From: Bacillota bacterium
GTDB taxonomy: Bacteria; Bacillota; Clostridia; Christensenellales; Aristaeellaceae
DNA: 14,582 bases
Assembly (NCBI GenBank): GCA_023413135.1
Contig: JAEZQK010000044.1
Coordinates: forward strand, 1 to 14,582
Direction of reading: 5' to 3'
Position 1 is the first letter of the stretch, and every line of letters begins with the position of its first letter. Made by a program: the position numbers and the translations under genes. Shown here piece after piece: positions 1 through 7,607 of this stretch. Below the pieces are notes generated by a model, which was given only the letters and a program-made list of their open reading frames with translations, was not told where the DNA came from and did no database searches.

Positions 1-83
1 ACGCCTGCGCGGGCACATTGACGCTTAAACCGCTTCAATGCGCTTTCCAGGGATTCATTCTCGCGGATACGTACCTCGGACAC
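1..83 (-). CDS. rpsU: Small ribosomal subunit protein bS21, 5' part only
   Basis: Only the first 27 codons are in the window; the gene continues past the left edge. The translation begins M-S-E-V-R-I-R-E-N-E-S-L-E-S-A-L-K-R-F-K and continues RQCARAG, which is the bS21 N-terminus typical of Clostridia. bS21 joins the 30S platform near the anti-Shine-Dalgarno region and assists translation initiation. The start is GTG, 6 bases after a strong purine-rich site (GGGGAGGG, 90-97). It follows the HIT gene on the same strand, as in many Firmicutes, where a YqeY-like gene often comes next. A consensus promoter lies in the 157-bp gap, so it can be transcribed apart from the heat-shock operon. Identity is secure despite the truncation, which is only the window edge. 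Confidence 0.93.
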   Translation of the reverse strand, partial: MSEVRIRENESLESALKRFKRQCARAG

Positions 84-155
84 TGTTATCCCTCCCCTCG
101 CTCATCTCGCCTAAACCTTACGCCGGCTCGACGGACGGATGGCGACCGTGCATTC

Positions 156-184
156 ATTATATCGCTTTCCTGTATGGCAGTCAA
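156..184 (-). promoter_or_regulatory. Sigma-A promoter of rpsU
   Basis: Read on the minus strand, TTGACT (179-184) is followed after exactly 17 bases by TATAAT (156-161). Transcription would start near 149, giving a leader of about 65 bases before the rpsU GTG. The near-perfect boxes suggest strong, constitutive expression of the ribosomal protein independent of HrcA. Confidence 0.85.
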
Positions 185-240
185 CCGTCTTTTCGCAAGG
201 CAGCCGTATGTTTACGTAAAAACGGCGGATTTGTTTTGAA

Positions 241-585
241 TCAAGCCATATTTTCCGTAAGATGCTGACCGCCCAGCACATGGAAGTGCAGATGGGGGAT
301 GGACTGGCAGCCGTCATGCCCACAGTTTGTGACTACCCGGAACCCGTTTTTATCGATGCCCAAGCGTTTGGCCACTTCGCCGCAGGCCCGTATCAAAGCA
401 GCCAGTTCTGAGCTTTCAAGCGCCGCGCCTTCCAGCACATCCTTCACATGGGTTTTTGATACCACCAGCACATGCACGGAAGCCTGGGGATGAATGTCCT
501 TGAAGGCATAGGCATATTCGTCTTCATAAACCTTTTGGGAAGGAATATCCCCCTTGATAATCTTGCAAAACAGGCAGTTATCCAT
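241..585 (-). CDS. HIT-family (HinT-like) purine nucleoside phosphoramidase
   Basis: This 114-residue protein has the normal length of the HinT/PKCI branch of the histidine-triad family. These are small cytoplasmic dimers that hydrolyse AMP/GMP phosphoramidates and aminoacyl-adenylates. The triad HLHFH is at residues 98-102, and H100 is the expected nucleophile that carries the AMP intermediate. C4 and C7 in CLFCKII form the N-terminal CxxC seen in zinc-binding members. An IHPQAS segment (31-36) matches the family's conserved HPQ strand. The ATG start is preceded by AAGGAG. It lies 65 bp after mtaB on the same strand and before rpsU, the usual order in Clostridia. Its link to the chaperone operon is positional; no specific substrate can be inferred. 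Confidence 0.93.
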   Translation of the reverse strand: MDNCLFCKIIKGDIPSQKVYEDEYAYAFKDIHPQASVHVLVVSKTHVKDVLEGAALESSELAALIRACGEVAKRLGIDKNGFRVVTNCGHDGCQSIPHLHFHVLGGQHLTENMA

Positions 586-650
586 GTATCCCGCTCCTTC
601 TTTCGCTTAATAAACGGAGACAAGCCGCAAAATCGTGCAGAGCTGCCAAA

Positions 651-1940
651 TTATTCTGCAATGGTACCCGACATTCCTTCCTCATCCGCTTCTGTCAGCA
701 AAACGGGAACGATTTGCCCCGGCGATCCGCCTGAAACTTTTACTTGCACATACTGGGGTGTGTATCCCTGCAGCCGACCGTCCGGCAGCCTGTCCTCCAA
801 CAACACCGGCTGAACGGTTTTAAGAAGGCTTCTGTGGTAATCATTGGCCAGCTCTTCGCCCAGGGCAATCAAATACCTGGCCCGCTGTTCTTTTATTGCG
901 CGTGGCAATTGATCCGGCATTTGGGCGGCCTTCGTGCCGGCCCGCTGGGAATAGGGAAATACGTGCATCCGGGAAAAACCGATGCGCCGGCAGGCGGCTA
1001 TAGTCTCCCGGAATTCCTCCTCGGTTTCGCCCGGGAAGCCGGTTAAAATGTCTGTGGTAAAGGAGGCGTTGGGGAAGGCTTCCCGAAGCCGGGATACAGC
1101 CGCTTCATATTGGGCGGCGCTGTAGCTTCGCGCCATGCGGTGAAGCACGCTGTCGCTGCCGGATTGCAGCGACAGATGGAACTGGGGGCAGACCTTGTTT
1201 AATTCCCGCAAAGCCTCCACAAATTCGGCTGAAGCGATGGTAGGCTCCAGGGAGCCCAAACGGATGCGCAGGATGCCCGGCACACCGGAGGCGGCGCGGA
1301 TGGCGTCTAAGAGGGTGATATCCTTTTTGAGATCCTTGCCGTAGCTGGCCAGATGGATGCCGGTGAGCACCAGCTCCACAAAGCCGGCTTCCGAAAGGCG
1401 CTTTGCCTCCAGGCCGATTTCCTCCAAGGGGCGGGAGCGCACGGGGCCCCGGACCATTGGTATGATGCAATAGGTGCACTTGCGCCCGCAGCCCTCCTGG
1501 ATTTTCAAAACGGCCCGGGTATGGCCTTCCTGGGCGCGGATGGTCAGAGGTTCGTAAGGGACGGAGGACAAAGCTTCCACCGCCACAGTTTGACTGTTTT
1601 GGTGAATGGCGTCTTCCAGCAGCGTCACAACCTCCGCCCGGCGCTGGGTGCCCAAAATAAGCCGTGCCCCGGTGGAAGCAAGCTCCTCGCCCATGCGCTG
1701 GGCCAGGCAGCCCGCCAGCACGACTTCCCCGTTGGGGTTCAGCCGCTGGACACGGCGGAGCATTTGCAGGCTCTTTTTGTCGCCCACGCCGGTAACGGTG
1801 CAGGTGTTGATCACGTATACGTCGGCCTTTTCCTCAAAGGGCACGACTTCATAACCGGCCTCCAGAAATTTCTCCAGCATGGCCTGGGTATCGTACTGAT
1901 TTACTTTGCAGCCAAGGGTATAAAAAGCAACGGTTTGCAA
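651..1940 (-). CDS. mtaB: tRNA t6A37 C2-methylthiotransferase MtaB (radical SAM)
   Basis: This 429-residue methylthiotransferase of the MtaB/e-MtaB class converts N6-threonylcarbamoyl-A37 to ms2t6A37 in ANN-decoding tRNAs. The N-terminal UPF0004 domain carries the three cysteines of the auxiliary 4Fe-4S cluster: C11 (LGCKVNQYD), C47 (INTCTVT) and C78 (AGCLAQ). The radical SAM cluster motif CxxxCxxC is C151, C155, C158 in GCGRKCTYCIIP. The last 60 or so residues correspond to the TRAM RNA-binding domain. The start is TTG: an in-frame TGA lies four codons upstream and the next ATG falls after C11, so TTG is the only workable start. The ribosome binding site is weak (GGAAATGATG), and the gene begins only 26 bp after the rsmE stop, which suggests translational coupling. 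This operon position is conserved across Firmicutes. Confidence 0.95.
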   Translation of the reverse strand: MQTVAFYTLGCKVNQYDTQAMLEKFLEAGYEVVPFEEKADVYVINTCTVTGVGDKKSLQMLRRVQRLNPNGEVVLAGCLAQRMGEELASTGARLILGTQRRAEVVTLLEDAIHQNSQTVAVEALSSVPYEPLTIRAQEGHTRAVLKIQEGCGRKCTYCIIPMVRGPVRSRPLEEIGLEAKRLSEAGFVELVLTGIHLASYGKDLKKDITLLDAIRAASGVPGILRIRLGSLEPTIASAEFVEALRELNKVCPQFHLSLQSGSDSVLHRMARSYSAAQYEAAVSRLREAFPNASFTTDILTGFPGETEEEFRETIAACRRIGFSRMHVFPYSQRAGTKAAQMPDQLPRAIKEQRARYLIALGEELANDYHRSLLKTVQPVLLEDRLPDGRLQGYTPQYVQVKVSGGSPGQIVPVLLTEADEEGMSGTIAE

Positions 1941-1966
1941 TGCATCACATCATTTCCAAATGGTAT

Positions 1967-2701
1967 CTATTCCATCTCGCCCCATAATGCGAAAAGAGCC
2001 ACCGCGGCGGCCAGCCCGGCGGTCTCCGTACGCAGGATGCGCTTGCCCAGCGTCATGGGAACGGCCCCGGCGGATTTAAGCCTTTCGACTTCCTCCGGTG
2101 CGATGCCGCCCTCCGGGCCGATGACGATGGCGATGTCGCGTACATAAGCGAATTGTTCATGCACTTTTTGGGGGCCGAAGCCGTCGGCCTCCTCCCAGGG
2201 GGTCAAAATCAGCTCATGGCTTTTGAGCCGCTCCAATGCTTTTGCAAAGGATAGGGGAAGGCTGACCGTTGGAACGACAGCCCGCCCGGACTGCTTGGCG
2301 GCTTCCTGAGCGATACGCTGCCAGCGCTCCTGCTTTTTCGGCGCGTCCTTGTCCGTTACAATACTTACGCACCGGGAAAGTTCAATAGGCACAATGCCCG
2401 CTGCTCCTGCCTCGGTGCATTTTTGCACAATCCATTCCAGCTTGTCCGCCTTGGGTAGGCCCTGATACAGCGTAATGCGCAGGCAGGCTTCAGGGGAAGG
2501 AAGCGTATTGATGATATCACAGCGTACCCGCCCGCCGTCAAGTGTGGCGATCACGGCCCGGTACAGCGCCTGGCCATCCATCAGCACCACTTCATCACCC
2601 ATTGCAAGGCGCAATACCTTCAGGGCGTGGTGCGCCTCCGAGGATTCCAGATAAGCGGTGCCGTGATGTATGCCCTGGTCATCCACAAAAAAGCGGTGCA
2701 T
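1967..2701 (-). CDS. rsmE: 16S rRNA (uracil-1498-N3)-methyltransferase RsmE
   Basis: This 244-residue SPOUT-class methyltransferase matches the family length. It makes m3U1498 in helix 44 of 16S rRNA in assembled 30S subunits, using SAM. An N-terminal PUA-like domain has the HHALKVLR segment (24-31). The C-terminal trefoil-knot domain shows both SAM-binding signatures, IVIGPEGG (192-199) and LGKRILRTETA (218-228). The ATG start follows AAGGAG. It sits 15 bp after prmA and 26 bp before mtaB, so prmA, rsmE and mtaB, all translation-machinery modification enzymes, are evidently cotranscribed behind dnaJ. No missing key residues are seen. Confidence 0.96.
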   Translation of the reverse strand: MHRFFVDDQGIHHGTAYLESSEAHHALKVLRLAMGDEVVLMDGQALYRAVIATLDGGRVRCDIINTLPSPEACLRITLYQGLPKADKLEWIVQKCTEAGAAGIVPIELSRCVSIVTDKDAPKKQERWQRIAQEAAKQSGRAVVPTVSLPLSFAKALERLKSHELILTPWEEADGFGPQKVHEQFAYVRDIAIVIGPEGGIAPEEVERLKSAGAVPMTLGKRILRTETAGLAAAVALFALWGEME

Positions 2702-2716
2702 GCGCCGCTCCTTTCC

Positions 2717-3661
2717 TTACTCCAGCCTGGATACGATGGCTACCCATTCGCCCCGGTACTGCTTTTCCACAACCGTATAGCCGGATGCACTCAAAGCATC
2801 CAGCACATCCTGCTCCCTGTCACGGATGATGCCGGAGCAGATGAACGTTCCGCCGGAACGGATTTTTGCTTTCAGGGGCACGCTTAAAAAACAGATGACA
2901 TCCGCCAGGATATTGGCCAGGCAAAGGTCAAAGGTTTCCTGAACATCCTTGACCAGATCGCCTTCCATAACGCGGATATGCTTGTCCAGCCCGTTTTGCG
3001 CTACATTTTCACGGGCTACCTTCACCGCCACCGGGTCGATGTCGATGGCCAGTACGCAGGAAGCATCCAAAAGAGCCGCGCCGATGGCGAGGATGCCGGA
3101 GCCGGTGCCCACGTCCATCACCCGCATGCCGGGCTTCATGTATTCTTCCAACAAGGAAAGGCACAGCCCCGTGGTTTCATGGGTGCCTGTACCAAAGGCC
3201 ATGCCGGGATCCATTTGTATGATCTTGTCACCTTCCTGGGCCTTAAAAGGCTCCCAGGTGGGCTTTACCACCAGGGTGCGCCCGGCCCGGAAGGGTTTGT
3301 AGAACTTTTTCCAGCATTCCGCCCAATCCTGCTCGTCCACCTGATTCGTATCAAGGGTAAGCGTTCCCAGCGCAATGTCCGGGTTCAGTTGGGGCAAAAC
3401 CGAAAGCTGCTCTTTCAGCGCACTTAAGCTGTCGGAAAGCCGCTCATTCATGGGCAGCCAGCCCTTGACCAATACGTCTTCGGGCATACTGTCGATAAGG
3501 CTTTGGTCGATCAGTTCCCAGTAGCCGTGGGGCTTATCTGGATCCGGCACATCATTCCTGTCCTCAATGGCTGTGCCTGCCGCCCCGTTTTGCATGAGGA
3601 GCATGCTGACCACATCGGCCCCTTGGGTGGTGGTATGCACCGCCACTTCCATCCATTCCAT
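2717..3661 (-). CDS. prmA: Ribosomal protein uL11 methyltransferase PrmA
   Basis: This 314-residue class I SAM-dependent methyltransferase trimethylates lysines of ribosomal protein uL11. The N-terminal substrate-recognition domain begins MEWMEVAVHTTTQGAD. The catalytic domain has DPGMAFGTGTHETT (151-164), the SAM-binding loop DVGTGSGILAI (183-193) and LANILADVI (248-256), the segment that closes over the SAM site. Length is normal. The ATG start follows AAGGAG and lies only 10 bp after the dnaJ stop, so translation is probably coupled to dnaJ. The dnaJ-prmA-rsmE order is a classic Firmicutes arrangement. Confidence 0.96.
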   Translation of the reverse strand: MEWMEVAVHTTTQGADVVSMLLMQNGAAGTAIEDRNDVPDPDKPHGYWELIDQSLIDSMPEDVLVKGWLPMNERLSDSLSALKEQLSVLPQLNPDIALGTLTLDTNQVDEQDWAECWKKFYKPFRAGRTLVVKPTWEPFKAQEGDKIIQMDPGMAFGTGTHETTGLCLSLLEEYMKPGMRVMDVGTGSGILAIGAALLDASCVLAIDIDPVAVKVARENVAQNGLDKHIRVMEGDLVKDVQETFDLCLANILADVICFLSVPLKAKIRSGGTFICSGIIRDREQDVLDALSASGYTVVEKQYRGEWVAIVSRLE

Positions 3662-3671
3662 GCGGCTCTCC

Positions 3672-4802
3672 TTATGAGTTAAACAAATCTTTCATGCGTT
3701 CCATAAAGGTTTTCCGGCCCTCGTACTCCTTGCCGGTAGAGGCTTCCTCAAACTGGCGCAAAAGATCCTTCTGTTTGTCGGTCAATTTCTTGGGCACTTC
3801 CACCCGCACCTTGACAAACAGATCGCCTTTTCCGGTTCCCCTAAGCTGTGTGATGCCGTAGCCTTTCAGGCGGAATTCCGCCTCGGTTTGCGTGCCTTCG
3901 GGGATATGATAGCGCACCGGGCCCGTAAGGGTCGGAACATCCACATCGGCGCCCAAAGAGGCCTGAATAAAGGAGATGGGCAGCTCAAACCGAAGGTTCA
4001 TGCCTTCCCGCTTGAACAGCTTGTGGGGCCTGACACTAACCTGTATATACAGGTCGCCGGCAGGGCCGCCGTTCAAGCCATGCTCACCTTGCCCGTTCAT
4101 CACGATGGTTTGGCCGTCGTCGATGCCGGCCGGCACCTTTACTGTGGCGGTGCGGCGGTGGCGGCTCTGGCCGGAGCCTGAGCAGGTGGGGCACTTCTCC
4201 TGTATGATCTTGCCCGTGCCGCCGCAGCTTGGGCAGGTACGGACCGTAACCATAAAGCCGCCCCCGCTTCTTACCTGGCCCGCGCCTTTGCAGGTGGGGC
4301 AGGTCTGAGGCCGAGTGCCTGGCTTCGCACCGGAACCGTGGCAAGCTTCGCATGATTCATTGCGGTAAAAATCAAAGGACTTCTCCGCGCCAAAGGCGGC
4401 CTCCTCAAAGGTGATGCGCAGTTCATAGCGCAAATCTCCGCCCTGCAGGGGACCGCTGCGGCGCTGGGCGCCGCCCATGGCACCGCCAAACAATTGATCA
4501 AAAATGCTGTCGAAGCCGCCAAACCCGCCAAAACCTTCAAACCCACCGCCGCCGCCGAAAGGGTTTCCGCCGCCCATCTGCGGACCGTCAAAACCGAACT
4601 GGTCATAGCGGGCGCGCTTGTCCGGGTCGGATAACACTTCGTTGGCCTCGTTCAGTTCCTTGAACCGTTCTTCGGCCGTCTTGTCATTGGGGTGCAGGTC
4701 GGGATGGCACTCCTTGGCCAGCTTCCGGTAGGCCTTTTTGATATCCTCCGGGGAAGCTTTGCTGTCCACGCCCAGCACCTGGTAATAGTCACGCTTTGCC
4801 AA
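3672..4802 (-). CDS. dnaJ: Chaperone protein DnaJ (class A Hsp40)
   Basis: This 376-residue DnaJ has the full class A layout. The J domain (about 1-70) contains HPD at 33-35, needed to stimulate DnaK ATP hydrolysis. A glycine/phenylalanine-rich linker runs from about 77 to 110. Four CxxCxGxG zinc-binding repeats are at 151-158, 168-175, 190-197 and 204-211. The C-terminal substrate-binding and dimerisation domains follow. The start is TTG, supported by the family-typical M-A-K-R-D-Y-Y beginning and by AGGTGAG directly upstream. It delivers unfolded clients to DnaK. Unusually, 245 bp packed with inverted repeats separates it from dnaK, so DnaJ and the downstream genes may be expressed at a different level from DnaK. 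Confidence 0.97.
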   Translation of the reverse strand: MAKRDYYQVLGVDSKASPEDIKKAYRKLAKECHPDLHPNDKTAEERFKELNEANEVLSDPDKRARYDQFGFDGPQMGGGNPFGGGGGFEGFGGFGGFDSIFDQLFGGAMGGAQRRSGPLQGGDLRYELRITFEEAAFGAEKSFDFYRNESCEACHGSGAKPGTRPQTCPTCKGAGQVRSGGGFMVTVRTCPSCGGTGKIIQEKCPTCSGSGQSRHRRTATVKVPAGIDDGQTIVMNGQGEHGLNGGPAGDLYIQVSVRPHKLFKREGMNLRFELPISFIQASLGADVDVPTLTGPVRYHIPEGTQTEAEFRLKGYGITQLRGTGKGDLFVKVRVEVPKKLTDKQKDLLRQFEEASTGKEYEGRKTFMERMKDLFNS

Positions 4803-4820
4803 GTACTCACCTACTTTAGT

Positions 4821-5025
4821 TCGAGAATATGACGTTGCGCGTCATTTTCTCGAGTTTGCACGCTTCACTTATTAGCCTCAGGCTTTACGGTCAGTGAAGC
4901 GCGTAATGAATGTTTGCTCCGCAAACGCCCGTTCACCCGGCAAAGCCGGGTGAAACGATCTCAAACGAGGGGGACCTGCGGTTCCCCCTCGTTGCTCCCC
5001 TGAGGGTTTTGAAGTTTCAAAAACC
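4821..5025. repeat. Cluster of six inverted repeats between dnaK and dnaJ
   Basis: The 245-bp gap has no gene but is almost entirely stem-loop forming. Left to right: a 14-bp stem with one mismatch and a 5-base loop (4821-4853); a 9-bp stem CGCTTCACT/AGTGAAGCG (4861-4869 with 4893-4901) enclosing a small AGCCT/AGGCT hairpin (4874-4884); GTTTGC-TCC-GCAAAC (4912-4926); a perfect 10-bp stem TTCACCCGGC-AAA-GCCGGGTGAA (4932-4954); a 13-bp stem with one bulged base centred on TGC (4964-4993); and GGTTTTG with CAAAACC, one bulged base (5005-5025). None has the U-run of a standard intrinsic terminator in the transcribed direction. The block could be a REP- or MITE-like interspersed repeat, or mRNA processing and stability elements. 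No copy elsewhere in the window was recognised. Confidence 0.75.
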
Positions 5026-5047
5026 GACTGGGGAATTCCGGTCTCTA

Positions 5048-6865
5048 TTATTTTACGTCGTAATCGGTATTTACGGTACCATCGGGGTTCTGGGAGCCCG
5101 GGTTGCCCTGCGGGGGAACCTGCCCGTCGCCGCCGGCCTGCTGATAGAGCTTGCCGAACACGGCGTATACCTTCTGAGTGAAATCGTCTATGGCGGACTT
5201 GATCTGGTCGGCATCGTTTGATTCGCGCACCTTCTTGAAGGCGTCGATCTCGCTTTGCACGGTGGCCTTGTCCTCGGCGGACAGCTTGTCGCCGCTTTCC
5301 CGAAGCTGCTTTTCGATCTCGTAGATCAAGGTGTCGGCCTTGTTGACGGTCTCCACTTCATCCTTGCGCTTGCGGTCGGCCTCGGCGAACTGTTCGGCTT
5401 CCTTCACACGCTGCTTGATCTCATCCTCGGTGAGGTTGGTGCTGGCGGTGATGGTGATCTTCTGCTCGTTGCCGGTGCCCTTATCCTTGGCGGACACGTT
5501 CACGATGCCGTTGCGGTCGATATTGAAGGTGACCTCAATCTGCGGCACACCGCGGGGGGCCGGGGGAATGCCGGTCAGCTGGAAGCGGCCCAAGGTCTTG
5601 TTATCGTAAGCCATGGGGCGCTCGCCCTGCAGCACGTGGATTTCAACGGTGGTCTGCCCGTCGGCGGCGGTGGAGAACACCTGCGATTTGGTGGTGGGGA
5701 TGGTGGTATTGCGCTCGATGAGCTTGGTGAAGATGTGGCCTTCCGTCTCCAGACCCAAAGACAAGGGGGTGACGTCCAGCAGCAGCACGTCCTTCACTTC
5801 GCCGCCCAGCACGCCGGCCTGGATGGCTGCGCCGATGGCGACACACTCGTCAGGGTTGATGCCCTTGAAGGGCTCCTTGTTGGTGATGCGCTTCACGGCG
5901 GTCTGTACAGCGGGGATGCGGGTAGAGCCGCCCACCAGGATGATCTTGTCGATCTGGGCCGCGGTAAGGCCGGCGTCCTTCAATGCCTGGTTGGTGGGCC
6001 CAACGGTTAATTCCACCAGATCAGCGGTGAGCTCGTCAAACTTGGCCCGGGTCAGCGTCATATCCAAATGCTTGGGGCCGCTGGCGTCGGCGGTAATAAA
6101 GGGCAGGTTGATGTTGGCGCTCATCACGCCGGACAGCTCGATCTTGGCCTTTTCAGCGGCTTCCTTTAAGCGCTGGTAGGCCATACGGTCCTTTTTCAGG
6201 TCGATGCCCGTGTCCTTTTTGAAGGTTTCGGCAATATAGTTGATCACGCGCTCGTCAAAGTCATCGCCGCCCAGACGGTTGTTGCCGTTGGTGGCCAGCA
6301 CTTCGAATACGCCGTCGCCGATCTCCAGCAGCGAAATATCGAATGTACCGCCGCCCAGGTCGTACACCAGAATCTTTTGCGTGCCTTCCTTATCAAGGCC
6401 ATAAGCCAAAGATGCGGCGGTGGGCTCGTTGATGATGCGCAGCACTTCCAAACCGGCGATGCGGCCGGCATCCTTGGTGGCCTGGCGCTGGCTGTCGGAG
6501 AAATAGGCGGGCACGGTGATAACGGCCTGTGTCACTGTTTCGCCCAGATACGCTTCCGCCTCCGCCTTCATTTTTTGCAGGATCATGGCCGAAATATCCT
6601 GGGGCGTGTAGGCCTTGCTGTCGATATTTACCTTGTGGGCGGTGCCCATTTCACGCTTGATGGAGATAATGGTGCGGTCAGGGTTGGTGATGGCTTGGCG
6701 CTTTGCCACCTGGCCCACCAGCCTTTCGCCGTCCTTGGTGAAGGCGACTACGGAAGGTGTGGTGCGCGCGCCTTCGGAATTGGGGATAACGACGGGTTCG
6801 CCGCCCTCCATGACTGCTACGCAGCTATTGGTGGTACCCAAATCGATACCGATGATCTTTCCCAT
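5048..6865 (-). CDS. dnaK: Chaperone protein DnaK (Hsp70)
   Basis: This 605-residue Hsp70 has the shorter length usual for Gram-positive DnaK. The nucleotide-binding domain shows IGIDLGTTNSC (5-15), catalytic K70, INEPTAASLAYG (145-156), VYDLGGGTFD (167-176) and LVGGSTRIP (310-318). The interdomain linker DVLLLDVTP (359-367) leads into the substrate-binding beta-sandwich and helical lid. A Gly/Pro/Asn-rich tail ends in DYDVK in place of the more usual EEVD/DYEVVD-like end. It is the ATP-dependent folding chaperone that works with DnaJ and GrpE. The ATG start follows GAGGAGG. It is third in the HrcA-controlled operon, 108 bp after grpE. A hairpin with a 7-bp stem (6888-6904) lies just upstream of its ribosome binding site. 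Confidence 0.98.
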   Translation of the reverse strand: MGKIIGIDLGTTNSCVAVMEGGEPVVIPNSEGARTTPSVVAFTKDGERLVGQVAKRQAITNPDRTIISIKREMGTAHKVNIDSKAYTPQDISAMILQKMKAEAEAYLGETVTQAVITVPAYFSDSQRQATKDAGRIAGLEVLRIINEPTAASLAYGLDKEGTQKILVYDLGGGTFDISLLEIGDGVFEVLATNGNNRLGGDDFDERVINYIAETFKKDTGIDLKKDRMAYQRLKEAAEKAKIELSGVMSANINLPFITADASGPKHLDMTLTRAKFDELTADLVELTVGPTNQALKDAGLTAAQIDKIILVGGSTRIPAVQTAVKRITNKEPFKGINPDECVAIGAAIQAGVLGGEVKDVLLLDVTPLSLGLETEGHIFTKLIERNTTIPTTKSQVFSTAADGQTTVEIHVLQGERPMAYDNKTLGRFQLTGIPPAPRGVPQIEVTFNIDRNGIVNVSAKDKGTGNEQKITITASTNLTEDEIKQRVKEAEQFAEADRKRKDEVETVNKADTLIYEIEKQLRESGDKLSAEDKATVQSEIDAFKKVRESNDADQIKSAIDDFTQKVYAVFGKLYQQAGGDGQVPPQGNPGSQNPDGTVNTDYDVK

Positions 6866-6887
6866 AAAAAGCTTCCTCCTCTTTTTT

Positions 6888-6904
6888 GCCGGGAAGCTCC
6901 CGGC
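6888..6904 (-). other. Hairpin in the dnaK leader next to its ribosome binding site
   Basis: GCCGGGA-GCT-TCCCGGC forms a perfect 7-bp stem on the minus strand. It is followed by an A-run and then GAGGAGG of dnaK. With A rather than U after the stem it is not a terminator in the operon direction. A stabilising or processing element in the grpE-dnaK gap is a reasonable reading but untested. Confidence 0.5.
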
Positions 6905-6973
6905 CGGTGCAAATATCTTGCTTTGCGAAAGTGTCTCATCTATGGAAAGGAGATAAACTCCTTGTCCTTACGG

Positions 6974-7567
6974 TTACTCCTCCACGACCTTTACCATGGC
7001 GTGGCGCAGGACGCATTTGTCCAGCTTGTAGCCCTTTTGCAACACCGCGCATACGGTGCCCGGTTCGCCTTCCTCGCTAGTGGCCGTCATCACCGCGTTT
7101 TCCAATGCGGGATCGAATTTTTCCCCCAGGCGGCTGATAGCTTCGATGCCCCGTTTTTCGAAGGCCTCGCTAAACTGCCGGTATACCATCATCACGCCGT
7201 CGCGCAGAACGGTGTCGCATGTATTTGCGCTGGCCTCCAGCGCACGCTCCAGATTGTCTATCACGGGGAGCAGCGTCTTGGCAAGGGAGACCGCCCCCTC
7301 GTCAAATGCTTCCGCCCTTGCCGCATTGTTCCGGCGGCGGTAGTTTTCAAAGTCTGCCTGCACCCGCTGGGCCAATAACAGGTATTCGTCGCTTTGCCTG
7401 CGGGCCTCCTCCAAATCGGCCATAAGCTGTTCGGTCGGGTCGGGCTGTGCTTCCTCCTCCAGGGGAAGCTGCGCTGCCATGTCTTCCATTTCTTCCTGGA
7501 GGAACTCATTAGCCGGAGCCGTTTCCAGCTCGTTTACCTTGGGTGCTTCCTTCTTGTTTTGCCTCAT
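6974..7567 (-). CDS. grpE: Nucleotide exchange factor GrpE
   Basis: This protein of about 197 residues releases ADP from DnaK and so resets the chaperone cycle. The first third is acidic and Glu/Gln/Ala-rich, followed by the long helical segment that dimerises as a coiled coil (QVEFxNYRRR-like, here ADFENYRRRNNAAR). The C-terminal beta domain ends with VLQKGYKLDKCVLRHAMVKV, the family signature. I start it at the ATG at 7567, which has AGGAAGG nine bases upstream. An in-frame TTG at 7624 would add 19 residues but overlaps the end of hrcA and lacks a site. The gap to hrcA is 40 bp and carries a small CCGAG-AAAA-CTCGG hairpin (7584-7597). Confidence 0.95.
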   Translation of the reverse strand: MRQNKKEAPKVNELETAPANEFLQEEMEDMAAQLPLEEEAQPDPTEQLMADLEEARRQSDEYLLLAQRVQADFENYRRRNNAARAEAFDEGAVSLAKTLLPVIDNLERALEASANTCDTVLRDGVMMVYRQFSEAFEKRGIEAISRLGEKFDPALENAVMTATSEEGEPGTVCAVLQKGYKLDKCVLRHAMVKVVEE

Positions 7568-7607
7568 GCTGATCGCCTTCCTGCCGAGTTTTCTCGGTAT
7601 GCTGTTT

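Noticed and set aside
4964..4993. Intrinsic terminator after dnaK
   Set aside because: The stem is strong, but no U-run follows in the transcribed (minus) direction, and conserved operon genes continue downstream. Partial attenuation remains possible.
5255..7378. Long plus-strand open frames (251 and 333 codons) opposite dnaK and grpE
   Set aside because: These are antisense shadows caused by GC-rich codon bias in strongly conserved genes; the products are low-complexity and have no supported start signals.
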